From contig CM043955.1 in NCBI GenBank assembly GCA_014529385.2, positions 135,916,108-135,980,107 on the forward strand: DNA of 64,000 bases, read 5' to 3'. Every line of letters starts with the position of its first letter. Position 1 is the first letter of the stretch. Shown here piece after piece: positions 54,497 to 64,000 of the stretch. A program made the position numbers and the translations under genes. The notes under the pieces were generated by a model, which saw only the letters and a program-made list of their open reading frames with translations, had not been told where the DNA came from and did no database searches. The stretch comes from Adiantum capillus-veneris (taxonomy: Eukaryota > Streptophyta > Polypodiopsida > Polypodiales > Pteridaceae).

Positions 54497-57400
54497 ATGG
54501 CTGACAACAACAACACAGATGTGTTCAAGATGTTTGCTGCTGAGGACAAGTTGGATGGGGACAACTACCCTATGTGGGCTTATATGATGCAAGACGTTCT
54601 TGTGTCAAAAGGTGTCTGGAACATTGTGCAGGGCATTGATGTACGTCCTGGTTCTGAAGATGTAGGCGATATTGAGGATGTTGCAGGTCTTGCTGCAAGG
54701 ATTGCAGCTGTTAGAGTTGTTTTGCCTACAGCAGAACAAGCTCGTTGGGATGTTAAGGATGCGCAGGCTCATGCATTGATTGCGTTGTCTGTGAAGCGCA
54801 CCATTATTCCTCATATCCGTTCAGCAAAATCTGCAAAACAGGCTTGGGATATTCTAGCAGGTCTTTATGCAAGCCGCAATGAGGCCAAAATTGCTTTGCT
54901 GCGTAAAGAGCTAGAGTCGAAGATTATGCATGAGGAAGATGATATGGACACTTTCCTTGCTAGTGTCAAGGATATCAATGAGCAACTCATTTCTGCAGGT
55001 GAAGTCATTTCTGACAGTTCCCTTGTGCAGACTGTTCTTGATGCCTTACCAGATTCCTACCAGACTTTTGCTAGTACTTGGAGATTGATGACCCAAGGAA
55101 ATCCTGAAGTTGTCAAGTTTGATGCATTATGCACATTGCTGTTGCAAGAGTCACTTTCTAGAAAAAACAAGACTAGGCAGCGTGCAGTTGAACAGGCTTT
55201 TATTGCTTCTCAAAGAAAGGGTGGTAACAGTAATACAGCCACTTCTTATGGTTCTGCTGCGAGTGGCAAAAATTCTGTTCCTAATGCTTCTGCTGGCAGC
55301 ACTTCGTCTGGCAATTCTGGTGATAAGGGCAAAAAGAAGATGCGTTGCCATTATTGTAAAGCCAATGATCACTTGATCAAGTCGTGTCCTAAGTTGAAGG
55401 CCAAAGAGGCTAAGAAGAAAGAGGGTGGTTCCACTGCAAATGCTGGTTCCACTACAAATGCAGCCATTGTTGAGTCTTCTGTGAAACGAGATTGTGATGC
55501 TGATGTTGATGCAGAATGGGCTTTTAGCGCAGAGTGCACTTACAATCCTGCTGTCCATGATGCATGCTTGTCAGTTGCTGCAGATTCACATGTGTGGTAT
55601 TTCGACAGTGGTGCTACAAAGCACATTACCTCACATCGTGAATTGTTTACCTCTCTCGAGTCTGTCCCTCATGGGAATTCAGTCACTTGTGCCAACAACG
55701 CCTCTTATCCAGTTCAGGGAGTTGGAAAGATTGTGCTCACTGCTGCTAATGGCAGTTCCTTCACACTTGTTGATGCACTTTATGTACCTGGGATCAAGAA
55801 GAATCTATTGTCTGTATCCGCACTTGCTAGACTTGGACTTGTAGTCAAATTTGTGGATGACAGATGTACAGTTCATGATCTCAGTTTTGGTGATGAAATT
55901 GTTGCATCTGGGCTTTTGTGCCGTGGGCTGTATAAGCTCACTTTGTATGACAAGTGTGGACAAAATTTTGCAAATGCTGTTGCAGATTCAAGGGCTATTT
56001 CAGATGCAAAACTTTGGCATGCACGTTTTGGTCATCTGAATTTTGCCAGTTTGCTGCGTTTGCAGAAATCTGATATGGTTGCTTCTTTGCCGCCTCTTGA
56101 AGCACCTATCAAACATGTTTGTGAAGGCTGTATTCTGGGTAAAATGCAGCGTTCTAAGTTTCCAAAGGATGGTTCAGTTAGGGCTACATGCAGGTTGCAG
56201 CTTGTGCATAGTGACGTTTGTGGGCCCATGCAAACTCCGTCCTTGGGCAATTACCTGTACTTCGTGACTTTCATTGATGATTACTCCAGGCATGCGTGGG
56301 TATTTCCGCTTAAAGCAAAGTCCGAAGTTTTTATGTGCTTCAAACAATTTTTGGCTATGGCTGAAAATGTCTCAAAATGTACTATGGGCACCCTCCGTTC
56401 CGATCGAGGGGGGGAGTATATGTCTCATGAATTTAATGCATTTCTGGCTAGTCGTGGGATAAAACACCAATGTACAGTGCCTTATACACCTCAGCAAAAT
56501 GGTGTTGCTGAGAGGAAAAACAGGTCACTAACGGAAATGGCACGATGTATGGTCAAAAGTCAAGCTTTGCCGCATTCTTTTTGGCTTGAGGCCATCATGT
56601 GTGCCACTTATGTACTTAACAGGTGTCCTACGAAAGCTTTGCAGTCTATTACTCCATATGAAGCATGGCATGATAGAAAACCTTCTATTGAGCACATGCG
56701 TGTTTTTGGCTGTTTGGCATATGCTTTGGTGCCACAAGTGCAGCGCAGAAAATTGGATGATAAGGCTGTCAAATGTATTTTTGTTGGTTATAGTGCTGAA
56801 AGCAAAGGTTACAGGTTGTATCATCCGCAAACAAAACGTATTTTGGTTTCACGGGATGTAGTGTTTGTGGAAGATTTTGTTCAACCCTTGCTGTCATGTA
56901 CTAGAGACAGTAATGTAAGCTCACAGGACATTTATGACACTTTGTTGCCTCTTTTCAGTGGTGGAAATACGAATGTAAGTTCCAATGAGGCAAATGTACA
57001 GCCTATGGGGGTTTCTGAAAATGTTTTAGAACAGCCTATTACTGATGCAGATGTACATGATGTACTTGATGAGGAAAGGGCTGAAAATGAGCAGGCTAGA
57101 GGTATGCCAAAATGGCTGGTGCACACTTTGCGTGACAGTAAATTGGATGCACCTTTATCTAGTCGTACTCGTTCAGGCTCTCGCCATGCATCTTATGCAT
57201 CAGATTGTTATGCTTTGGCTGTGTCTAGTTTACATGATGTTGAGGAGCCTCTATCTTTTGATGAAGCACAGAATTCAGAAAATTGGATTGCTGCCATGAA
57301 ATCAGAATATGATGCACTTATAGAGAATGACACATGGACTTTATGTGATTTGCCTCCTGGCAAAAAGGCCATTGGTACCAAGTGGGTTTACAAGTTGAAA

Positions 57401-58783
57401 CGCAAGCCGGATGGTGAGATCGATCGCCATAAGGCTCGACTTGTTGCAAAGGGTTATGCACAACAAAAAGGCATAGATTATGAAGAGACTTTTGCTCCCA
57501 CTTGTCGTATGACTACTGTGCGTTTTCTATGTGCATTGGCAGCTCATTTTGGTTGGGATGTACATCAATCAGACATTGTTACTGCTTTCTTGAATGGTGA
57601 CATATTTGAGGAAGTTTATGTAACGCAGCCTCGCGGTTTTGTCATAAAAGGACAAGAGGACAAAGTGTGCAAATGTAAGAAGGCTTTGTATGGGTTGAAG
57701 CAATCTCCTCGTGCTTGGTATGAGAAAGCTGACACTCATTTGGTTAAACGAAGCTTTCGTAACAGTCCAACAGAAAGCACATTGTATGTAAAGCGTGAGG
57801 ATGATGTATTTCTCATTGTGGTTCTTTATGTTGATGATTTGCTGATCACTGGACCAAATGAGAGACATATTGCTGAATTTAAGGCTGATTTGAATGCTAC
57901 TTTCAAGATGAAAGATTTGGGGCTGTTGCATCATTACTTGGGTATACAGTTTAAGCAGTGTGATGGTGGTATTTCCTTGTGTCAGAAAAGTTACATAGAG
58001 ACATTGCTATGTAAGTTTGGACTTGAGGATTGCAAACCTATTGCCACTCCCATGGAAACAGGTTTGAAGTTGAGTCTACATGATGCTGGCGATCCTGCTG
58101 ATGTCACTCTTTACCAAACTGCTGTTGGCTGCCTCATTTATGTATGCAACACGAGGCCAGATATTCAGTTTGCAGTCTCGCAGGTCAGCAGATTTATGCA
58201 TAGCCCAGGGTCTAAGCATTGGCAGGCTGTCAAGAGGATTTTCCGCTACCTTAGTGGCACTTTACATCTTGGCTTGTTTTATCCCAAGGGGGGATCATTG
58301 CCGCCAGACTTACATGCTTTTTCGGACTCAGATTGGGCTGGTTGTTTTGACACGCGAGTGTCCACAAGTGGTTTTTGTTTCATGCTTGGCAGTTCATGTA
58401 TATCATGGTTGAGCAAGAAGCAACCTACTGTGGCCACTTCGAGTTGTGAGGCTGAGTACAGGGCAGTCTTCACAGCTACGGTTGAGTGTGTATGGCTCAG
58501 ACGCCTTATGGCTGACTTGGGTGTTGGACAGGACACTGCCAACACTATTTACACTGACAGTCAGAGCGCATTGGCAGTTGCGAGGAACCCAGTTTTTCAT
58601 GCTCGCACAAAGCACATTGAGGTGCATTACCACTATGTCAGGGAGAGGCTCTCAGCAGGAGAGATCAGCTTGGCTTATGTGCCAACACAGGACAACCTTG
58701 CAGATCTTTTCACAAAGGCATTGTCTCGTGAGAAGCTTGAAGCTTTCCGCAAAGCTTTGGGCTTACTCCCCTTTGTGGACTGA
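54497..58783 (+). CDS. Copia gag-pol polyprotein, intact
   Basis: 1428 codons. I take ATG 54497 (MADNNNTDVFKMF, context ACCATGG) over an in-frame ATG 20 codons upstream because decayed copies align from here. Gag spans about 15-300 with zinc knuckle CHYCKANDHLIKSC (284-297). Protease has DSGATKHIT (370-373 catalytic). Integrase has an HHCC region (HARFGHLNF...CEGC) and core residues in DVCGPM, RSDRGGEY and QQNGVAER. RT runs from KWVYKLKRKPDG to YVDDLLITG. RNase H has DSDWAGC, SCEAEY and DSQSALA, ending LGLLPFVD. No stop or frameshift. Order protease-integrase-RT-RNase H defines Copia. Confidence 0.97.
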   Translation: MADNNNTDVFKMFAAEDKLDGDNYPMWAYMMQDVLVSKGVWNIVQGIDVRPGSEDVGDIEDVAGLAARIAAVRVVLPTAEQARWDVKDAQAHALIALSVKRTIIPHIRSAKSAKQAWDILAGLYASRNEAKIALLRKELESKIMHEEDDMDTFLASVKDINEQLISAGEVISDSSLVQTVLDALPDSYQTFASTWRLMTQGNPEVVKFDALCTLLLQESLSRKNKTRQRAVEQAFIASQRKGGNSNTATSYGSAASGKNSVPNASAGSTSSGNSGDKGKKKMRCHYCKANDHLIKSCPKLKAKEAKKKEGGSTANAGSTTNAAIVESSVKRDCDADVDAEWAFSAECTYNPAVHDACLSVAADSHVWYFDSGATKHITSHRELFTSLESVPHGNSVTCANNASYPVQGVGKIVLTAANGSSFTLVDALYVPGIKKNLLSVSALARLGLVVKFVDDRCTVHDLSFGDEIVASGLLCRGLYKLTLYDKCGQNFANAVADSRAISDAKLWHARFGHLNFASLLRLQKSDMVASLPPLEAPIKHVCEGCILGKMQRSKFPKDGSVRATCRLQLVHSDVCGPMQTPSLGNYLYFVTFIDDYSRHAWVFPLKAKSEVFMCFKQFLAMAENVSKCTMGTLRSDRGGEYMSHEFNAFLASRGIKHQCTVPYTPQQNGVAERKNRSLTEMARCMVKSQALPHSFWLEAIMCATYVLNRCPTKALQSITPYEAWHDRKPSIEHMRVFGCLAYALVPQVQRRKLDDKAVKCIFVGYSAESKGYRLYHPQTKRILVSRDVVFVEDFVQPLLSCTRDSNVSSQDIYDTLLPLFSGGNTNVSSNEANVQPMGVSENVLEQPITDADVHDVLDEERAENEQARGMPKWLVHTLRDSKLDAPLSSRTRSGSRHASYASDCYALAVSSLHDVEEPLSFDEAQNSENWIAAMKSEYDALIENDTWTLCDLPPGKKAIGTKWVYKLKRKPDGEIDRHKARLVAKGYAQQKGIDYEETFAPTCRMTTVRFLCALAAHFGWDVHQSDIVTAFLNGDIFEEVYVTQPRGFVIKGQEDKVCKCKKALYGLKQSPRAWYEKADTHLVKRSFRNSPTESTLYVKREDDVFLIVVLYVDDLLITGPNERHIAEFKADLNATFKMKDLGLLHHYLGIQFKQCDGGISLCQKSYIETLLCKFGLEDCKPIATPMETGLKLSLHDAGDPADVTLYQTAVGCLIYVCNTRPDIQFAVSQVSRFMHSPGSKHWQAVKRIFRYLSGTLHLGLFYPKGGSLPPDLHAFSDSDWAGCFDTRVSTSGFCFMLGSSCISWLSKKQPTVATSSCEAEYRAVFTATVECVWLRRLMADLGVGQDTANTIYTDSQSALAVARNPVFHARTKHIEVHYHYVRERLSAGEISLAYVPTQDNLADLFTKALSREKLEAFRKALGLLPFVD

Positions 58784-58848
58784 TCCTGTCCTCAGGGCAT
58801 GGCACTTCCCTTTACTCATGTGCCAGCTCTCGTTCACCGCATCACTCC

Positions 58849-58856
58849 AGGGGGGA
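58849..58856 (+). promoter_or_regulatory. Polypurine tract of young Copia
   Basis: AGGGGGGA, two bases before the 3' LTR. Confidence 0.9.
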
Positions 58857-58858
58857 TT

Positions 58859-59085
58859 TGTTACCATATACATGTGGTAGTGATGTGTGTGAACACACTA
58901 GGACCGCCGGGGCATTTTTTCCCTCTTTAGGAGGTTTTTTCCCCCGTGCATTGTATATACGCCCATCACTCTAGGGCTATCTATCTTTCCATTGCGCACT
59001 AAGTAACACACTCTCTATTGTGTACCTTGAGCTTCCTTCGTCTTCTCCAAGCTGTGTGTGTTTCTCTGCAACCCTAATTCCAACA
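58859..59085 (+). repeat. 3' LTR of young Copia element
   Basis: 227 bp, identical to 53908-54134, followed by the target duplication AGTCC. Confidence 0.97.
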
Positions 59086-60660
59086 AGTCCTTGAGCTGAT
59101 AGCTTCCATTATCATACACCTTATGCACTACAAAAGGACCTTCCCACTTTGCCTCGAACTTTGTTTGAAAGGTATTGTCCAAAGCACTATTATACCTCAT
59201 AACCAACATGCCTTCACATAGCCCTTTTTCCTTTATCTTTTCATTGAATACATCAGCCCTTCTTTTTCCCAAGTCTTCATAGTATCTAATGGCACTTTCT
59301 CTATCCAACAAGAGGCTATGCATAGATGCCAGTCTCTCTTTTACATGCTCCTCCTCAACCAAACTATGCTTCAAAATGAACTCCAATGAAGGAAGCATCA
59401 CATTAATCGGCATAACACACTCTTCTCCATATACCAAATGAAATGGAGTGAAGCCCGTGGATGATTTTTGAGTCACTCTACATGCCCACAATGCCCTCTC
59501 CAAATACATATCCCAATCTTTTGGATGTTCTTCCACAAGCTTGAACAATATCTTCTGTAAAACTCCATTGAATGCCTCCACCAACCCGTTGCATTGTGGA
59601 TGATAAGGAGTAGCATACCTATGTTTGATCTCCAATTTCTCCACCAATTCAGTCATAAGATCATTCCTAAACTCTTTCCCTTGATCACTTACAAGCTCCA
59701 ACGGCACTCCAAATCTACAACATATGCAATCAAAGATAAAGCTGCATACATCTTTGCTTGTAGCCCCTCTACTAGCCTTTGCTTCTGGCCATCTTGTCAT
59801 ATAATCCACTGCACTAAGTATGTAGTGCTTCCCATTTCTAGTGCCTGGAAGAGGACCAATTACATCCACACCCCACTTCTCAAAAGGTCCATAGCTTACA
59901 ATGTGTCTCAAAGGCTCAGGCATCAGCTTTCTCTTTTGATATATTTGGCACTCGTGACAGCTTCTACACCAATGCACAACATCCCTATTCATACTTGGCC
60001 ACATAAGTTGAGCATTCAATACTTTCCTTCTTGTAATTTCCACTCCAAAATGGCCTCCACATCTTTCCTCATGACATGCTTTTAAGCAATCAAAATCTTC
60101 ATCATGGTAGAGAACTCTTCTCATGACACCATCAGCCCCCTTGTGATACATTTGCTCTCCAATCAAAACATACCTCATAGCTCTTCGTGTGATTGCATGC
60201 CTTTGTCGAGAAGCCAATCCCTTTCTTGCAAAACCCGTTTGCAACACATGTTCTTCCTCATGGAGGGATTCTCTTCCAAGATACCTTGGCTCTCTAATTA
60301 TCACTGCATGCACATCCTTTGTGAACACCTGTTCCGCCAACTCATGAGCCCTTACATTCATATTTCGTGGTACATGCCATATTTGAAAGGAAGTAAAAGA
60401 CTTTAACAACTTTCTCACTTTGAAAAACCAGCCCTTCATGCCTTCTTGATTTACCTTCCAGGTACCTTGAACTTGCCGCACAATCAACATAGAATCACCT
60501 TTGATTAAAAGCCTCCTTACATGTCTTTTGACACATTCTTCCAGGCCCAAATAGAGGCTTGCATACTCAGCCTCATTATTACTCTTTACATCCACTTCTT
60601 GGCTTCCAAACCAGCACTCAATGCCATTTTTATCCACAAATATATAACCAATAGTGCCCT
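59086..60660 (-). pseudogene. Gypsy copy A pol: RNase H end and integrase
   Basis: The frame resumes after an in-frame TAG near 60692-60694. A plant-type RNase H domain comes first (FDGAFKR, NNEAEYASLYLGLE, IKGDSMLIVRQVQG). The integrase follows: zinc region CHEERCGGHFGVEITRRKV...CRSCHECQ, core GVDVIGPLPG, LVSDQGKEF and NGLVEAFNGV (DDE), then a C-terminal region to GSYQLKD. The Copia insertion at 59085 removes the last 25 codons. Apart from that and the TAG it is open. Confidence 0.92.
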
Positions 60661-60691
60661 TATTAATGCTCCTTTTGAAAGCCCCGTCAAA

Positions 60692-62992
60692 CTATAAGGT
60701 ACCCTCTACATCCTGAAGCTCCACATGCATAGTTGGGCTTGGTGCTATCTTCTTTTCCAAATCTTTCTTCAGCTCACTCCTTGCATGAATCTCTTTAAAA
60801 GTGAGCATATCCGCCATATTTTCTCTCACACTATCCTCCTTAGTAAAGCTCATGTCAAATTGTTGCAAGCTAAGTATCCACTTTTGCAATTTAGGACTAT
60901 CCCCAGGATACCTTAGTGCATGAGGCAATAAACTACATGATGTTAACACCACAAAAGGCTTACAAATAAGATAAGATTTCAGCCTTTTGGTTACATAATC
61001 CAATGCCCAAACCAATTGCTCGATCTCATGCCAAGATTTTTGTGCATCATTCTTCACTTTGCTTATGTAGTAAACTGGCCTCATATAAGATTGGTTTTTT
61101 CCTTTTTGCATCAATACTGCACCAATAGCATGCTCACCCACGCTCAAGCTCAAATAAAACATTTCATCCCAACAAGGAGGCATCATCAAAGGTAATGTAG
61201 ATAGATTTTCCTTGACGTCCTCAAAAGTTGTTTGCTCATGCTCCGTCCAAAGGAAAGGGTCTTTTTGTGTTGCTTCTAGCAAAGGGTGTACATATTCAGC
61301 AAGCATACAAAAAGACCTTGACAAGTACCTTAGCTTTTGTACAAAACTCATCAATTCCTTTGTACTTTTAGGACTCTCCATCATAAGCAAACATTCCACT
61401 TTTGCAGGATCTGGAGCTATCCCATTCTCACTTACCTCATGGCCAAGAAGTATCACTCTAGCTCTTGCAATTTTACATTTCAAAGGATTGAGTTGACCCC
61501 CATCATCATCAATCCTTTTAAACACCATATCAAGATTTTTCACATGAAGCATTCTATCACTGTAAACACAAAAATCATCCATAAAGACTTTTACAAAGCT
61601 TCCAAGGTAAGGCCCCAATACTTTGTCCATCCAACTTTGGAAGCTCGCATAAGAATTCATCAAGCCAAAGGGCATCACCCTATAGCAAAACACTCCCCAT
61701 GGGGTCAAAAAGCTGGTCTTCTTTTGATCTTCATATGCAATCCCAATTTGAAAATACCCACTGAACCCATCACATACCGAATATCTCTCATGACCTGCAA
61801 CAGTGTCCAAAATCTCATCCTGAAAGGGAAGGGGATAGTGATGCCACTTTGTTGCCGCATTCAATGGCTTATAGTCCACACATATTCTCCATTTATTTCC
61901 GTTTTTTGGGACTATAACCACAAGGGAAACCCATCCTGCATCATCCACAAGGTAGATAAAACCAGCTTGCAAAAGCTTACTCACCTCTATCTCCAACACC
62001 TTTCGTTGAATGGTGCCCAATCTCCTTAGCTTTTGAGCAACAGGCTTTGCACCTTCTTTAAGCTTTATTTCGTGAACAACACTCTTTGTTCCCCTCATTT
62101 GAGCATAATCTTTGGCAAACAACTTGGGATACTTATCAAACAATGTGTTATATGCTTCTCTCTCACGACTAGTCAGGTCACCTGCAAGCATATCCATTAA
62201 TTCAGATTTTGGTACATTCGGCTCATGATCAGCCCCATGGTCATTTTCTGATCTCATAGCATCCCCTTTATCACAATTTTCATCATATACATGTATCCCA
62301 CAAAGATCTACATCAAGATCAAGAAGAATTTGATCATAAACCTCATCGTCAGTACATGTAGAGGATGCACTAGAAGAATTGTCACACATGTCATAAGTGG
62401 ATGGCGATAAATCTTGATGCATAGCTGGTTCATCATCAATTTCCAACACCTTACATGTTTTCATATCATATCTAATTCTCTTCTCTTTAGACCTGTCCAC
62501 AAAGAGGTCAATACATCCCCTGTACCAGTCCTGCCGTGACCTCATAGCAATCAACCAAGGTCTACCCAATATAATTGGATATGCCCCAAGCTTTGCAGGC
62601 ATCACATGAATGTCCATGACAGCCCTTTGACCCAAAACATTAAGCTCCAAGTCATGAATAACTCCCAAGCATTTCACTCTACTACTATTTGCCATCTTCA
62701 CACTGAACAAGGATTTGCATGTGAGCTGCAATCCCAATTGCTGCATTGTTTCCTCTGTCATAACGCACACTTGGGCTCCACCATCCATGTACGCCTTATT
62801 CACCCTCCTTCCATGTATCCAAGCATCAACCACAGGCAAAACATCTGTAACTTTATGAAGCTGCACTACATGTGCATCGCGTGTCTTTACCTTCACCCTT
62901 CTAACACTAGCTAGTTTATGCCAGTGCCTTCTCATACTTGAGCTCAAATGCAAGAGTTGCCCATATGATATGTCGGCCCTCTTGTTCTTCAA
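60692..62992 (-). pseudogene. Gypsy copy A pol: protease and RT
   Basis: About 766 open codons. Protease-like loop AYMDGGAQVCVM near residues 68-79 (DGG in place of DTG, as in some plant Gypsy proteases). RT: GNKWRICVDYKPLN, YSVCDGFSGYFQI, FCYRVMPFGL and the active box VFMDDFCVYSD, so the catalytic DD is kept. A connection and RNase H-like part follows (HAIGAVLMQKG). It ends at a TAG that interrupts one otherwise continuous frame with the integrase part. The first listed codon is not an ATG; the frame continues upstream (SAYNLLEDL) into gag through a 1-base shift. Confidence 0.92.
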
Positions 62993-62997
62993 GTCTT

Positions 62998-64000
62998 CTA
63001 AGAGATTGTATGCTGATTGCCCTTCCCAAGATGAAAATCATCCATGCCTATCTTCCTTCTTCTTGCCCTTACCTTTGCCTGCTTACTACTTTCAGCCTCT
63101 TCCATAGGTGCCTTGCCTTTATCTATGTCTCTCCTTGGCTTTTTCCTTGCTCTTTCCTCTTTGAAAAGGCCTTCACTCCCTGATTTTTGTGCCCTTGTTC
63201 TCTTATTTGCAAAGACATCAACCTCATCATCTTCATCTCCCTCCTCAACTGCCTCCAAAATTCCTACGTTAAATTGTGGAGGTGCTTGAGCTTGATTTTG
63301 TCCCTGTTGTTGTGCAAGTCCTTGACCTGGGAGAGGTTGCACATTTCCATTTACATTGCCTTCATTACCTATTTGTCTTTGTATGATAGGATATATACCT
63401 CCTGGCTCTCTCCTTGGTTGATTGCAATTGGGCGATATATGCCCTCTCTCCCCACAATTGTAACACATCACATTATCACCTCTATTCCTTTGAGGCCGTT
63501 CTCCTTGAGGTCTTCTTACTTGTTGTTGGATAGCTTGCATAGCAAGGTTGAGGTTTCCTATTTACTCTGTCAATCTTTGAATGTCTTGGTGAAAGGATTC
63601 CTATCCTCTATTGTCCACTCTTGGAGCTTCTACATGGATTTCCCTTTCAACATGCATATACAAAGGCAAAGGCTCGACCACATTATTTGTTGATACATAA
63701 CCATCCCTTTGATGTGCATTTGCTTCTCTTTCCCTATTTACCATTTCATGCCTTCTCACCTTCTTTCTCCATTGCTCTCTAGCAACCTTTACTGCCTCAT
63801 TGTAGGTCCCTGGGTCGTTGAGCTCCACCCTGTCTCTAATGCTTTGATGTAAGACAACCACAAACCTATCTTTCTTCAAAAAATCAGGGGGCATTTGATT
63901 CTCTTCAAGTCCCTTTATGATCTTTCTCCAACAAGCTTCAAACCTGTTTATGTGCACATTGATGTCTTCATGTTCTCCTTGTTGCAGCTTGCTTAGCTCT
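62998..64000 (-). pseudogene. Gypsy copy A gag, broken, runs off the window
   Basis: From the right edge: EACWRKIIKGLEENQMPPDFLKKDRF, then a basic linker. Two in-frame stops (TAG near 63600, TAA near 63560) stand where Gln codons are expected. The C-terminal part follows with zinc knuckle CYNCGERGHISPNC near 63460, and acidic and basic tracts to 62998. The gag start lies beyond 64000. The gag-to-pol step is a one-base shift near 63020, either mutation or a frameshift site. Confidence 0.9.

Larger units (their letters stand above)
53908..59085 (+). mobile_element. Young complete Copia element, identical LTRs
   Basis: The element is 5178 bp with two 227-bp LTRs that I find identical base for base. 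Target duplication AGTCC (53903-53907 and 59086-59090), iMet primer site, polypurine tract and one open polyprotein frame are all present. It is inserted in the pol of a Gypsy element on the opposite strand. It is structurally competent for transposition and is the reference for the decayed Copia copies at 1, 8590, 9729, 25567 and 36437. Confidence 0.97.

Noticed and set aside
59015-59085. C-terminal residues ELGLQRNTHSLEKTKEAQGTQ of the Gypsy integrase frame
   Set aside because: They are read from the Copia LTR on the opposite strand; the true end of pol lies at 53832-53907.

Overview
The window looks like nuclear DNA of a land plant with a large, retrotransposon-rich genome. The evidence is a FAD2-type oleate desaturase gene whose intron sits directly before the ATG, LTR retrotransposons primed by initiator-Met and Asp tRNA, an L1-like LINE, and long CT/GT/AT microsatellites. 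The desaturase protein is not especially angiosperm-like. A fern or other non-seed plant is plausible, but that is inference.

Layout. 1-3.2 kb: 3' part of a decayed Copia element. 3.2-8.6 kb: AT-rich spacer, microsatellites, an orphan 171-codon ORF, and an LTR remnant with an iMet primer site. 8.6-12.2 kb: two nested Copia copies (E2 inside the gag of E1), then a rearranged RT fragment. 12.2-15.7 kb: a decayed plus-strand LTR element of a family whose only long ORF encodes an aspartic protease. 15.7-17.6 kb: spacer with CT repeats and a SINE-like block. 17.6-19.7 kb: FAD2-type gene on the minus strand, with one 1-bp frameshift. 20.2-25.5 kb: a young complete minus-strand member of the protease-only family (579-bp LTRs with two differences noticed, TSD GGCAG). 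25.6-29.3 kb: the other halves of E1 and E2, now on the minus strand. Their nested junction carries the same TTAGA target duplication seen at 9.7 kb, so an inversion is inferred. 29.3-36.4 kb: microsatellites, tandem repeats, a MITE-like element, a tRNA-like fold and ORF remnants. 36.4-40.9 kb: Copia gag scrap and an L1-like LINE on the minus strand. 41.8-49.3 kb: a complete but decayed chromovirus (Ty3/Gypsy with chromodomain, TSD AGGGA), inserted into an unidentified coding sequence. 49.3-52.2 kb: the continuation of that coding sequence, an RG-rich decayed ORF and a hairpin repeat. 52.3-64 kb: a minus-strand Ty3/Gypsy element in tandem configuration (one LTR shared by two copies). A 5178-bp Copia element with two identical 227-bp LTRs and an open 1428-codon polyprotein is inserted near the end of its pol.

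Most reading frames are retroelement genes. The autonomous elements carry gag-protease-integrase-RT-RNase H (Copia) or gag-protease-RT-RNase H-integrase (Gypsy). The protease-only family has LTRs, primer site and polypurine tract but no visible RT or integrase, so it would need another element for mobility. Only FAD2 is a confidently named cellular gene.
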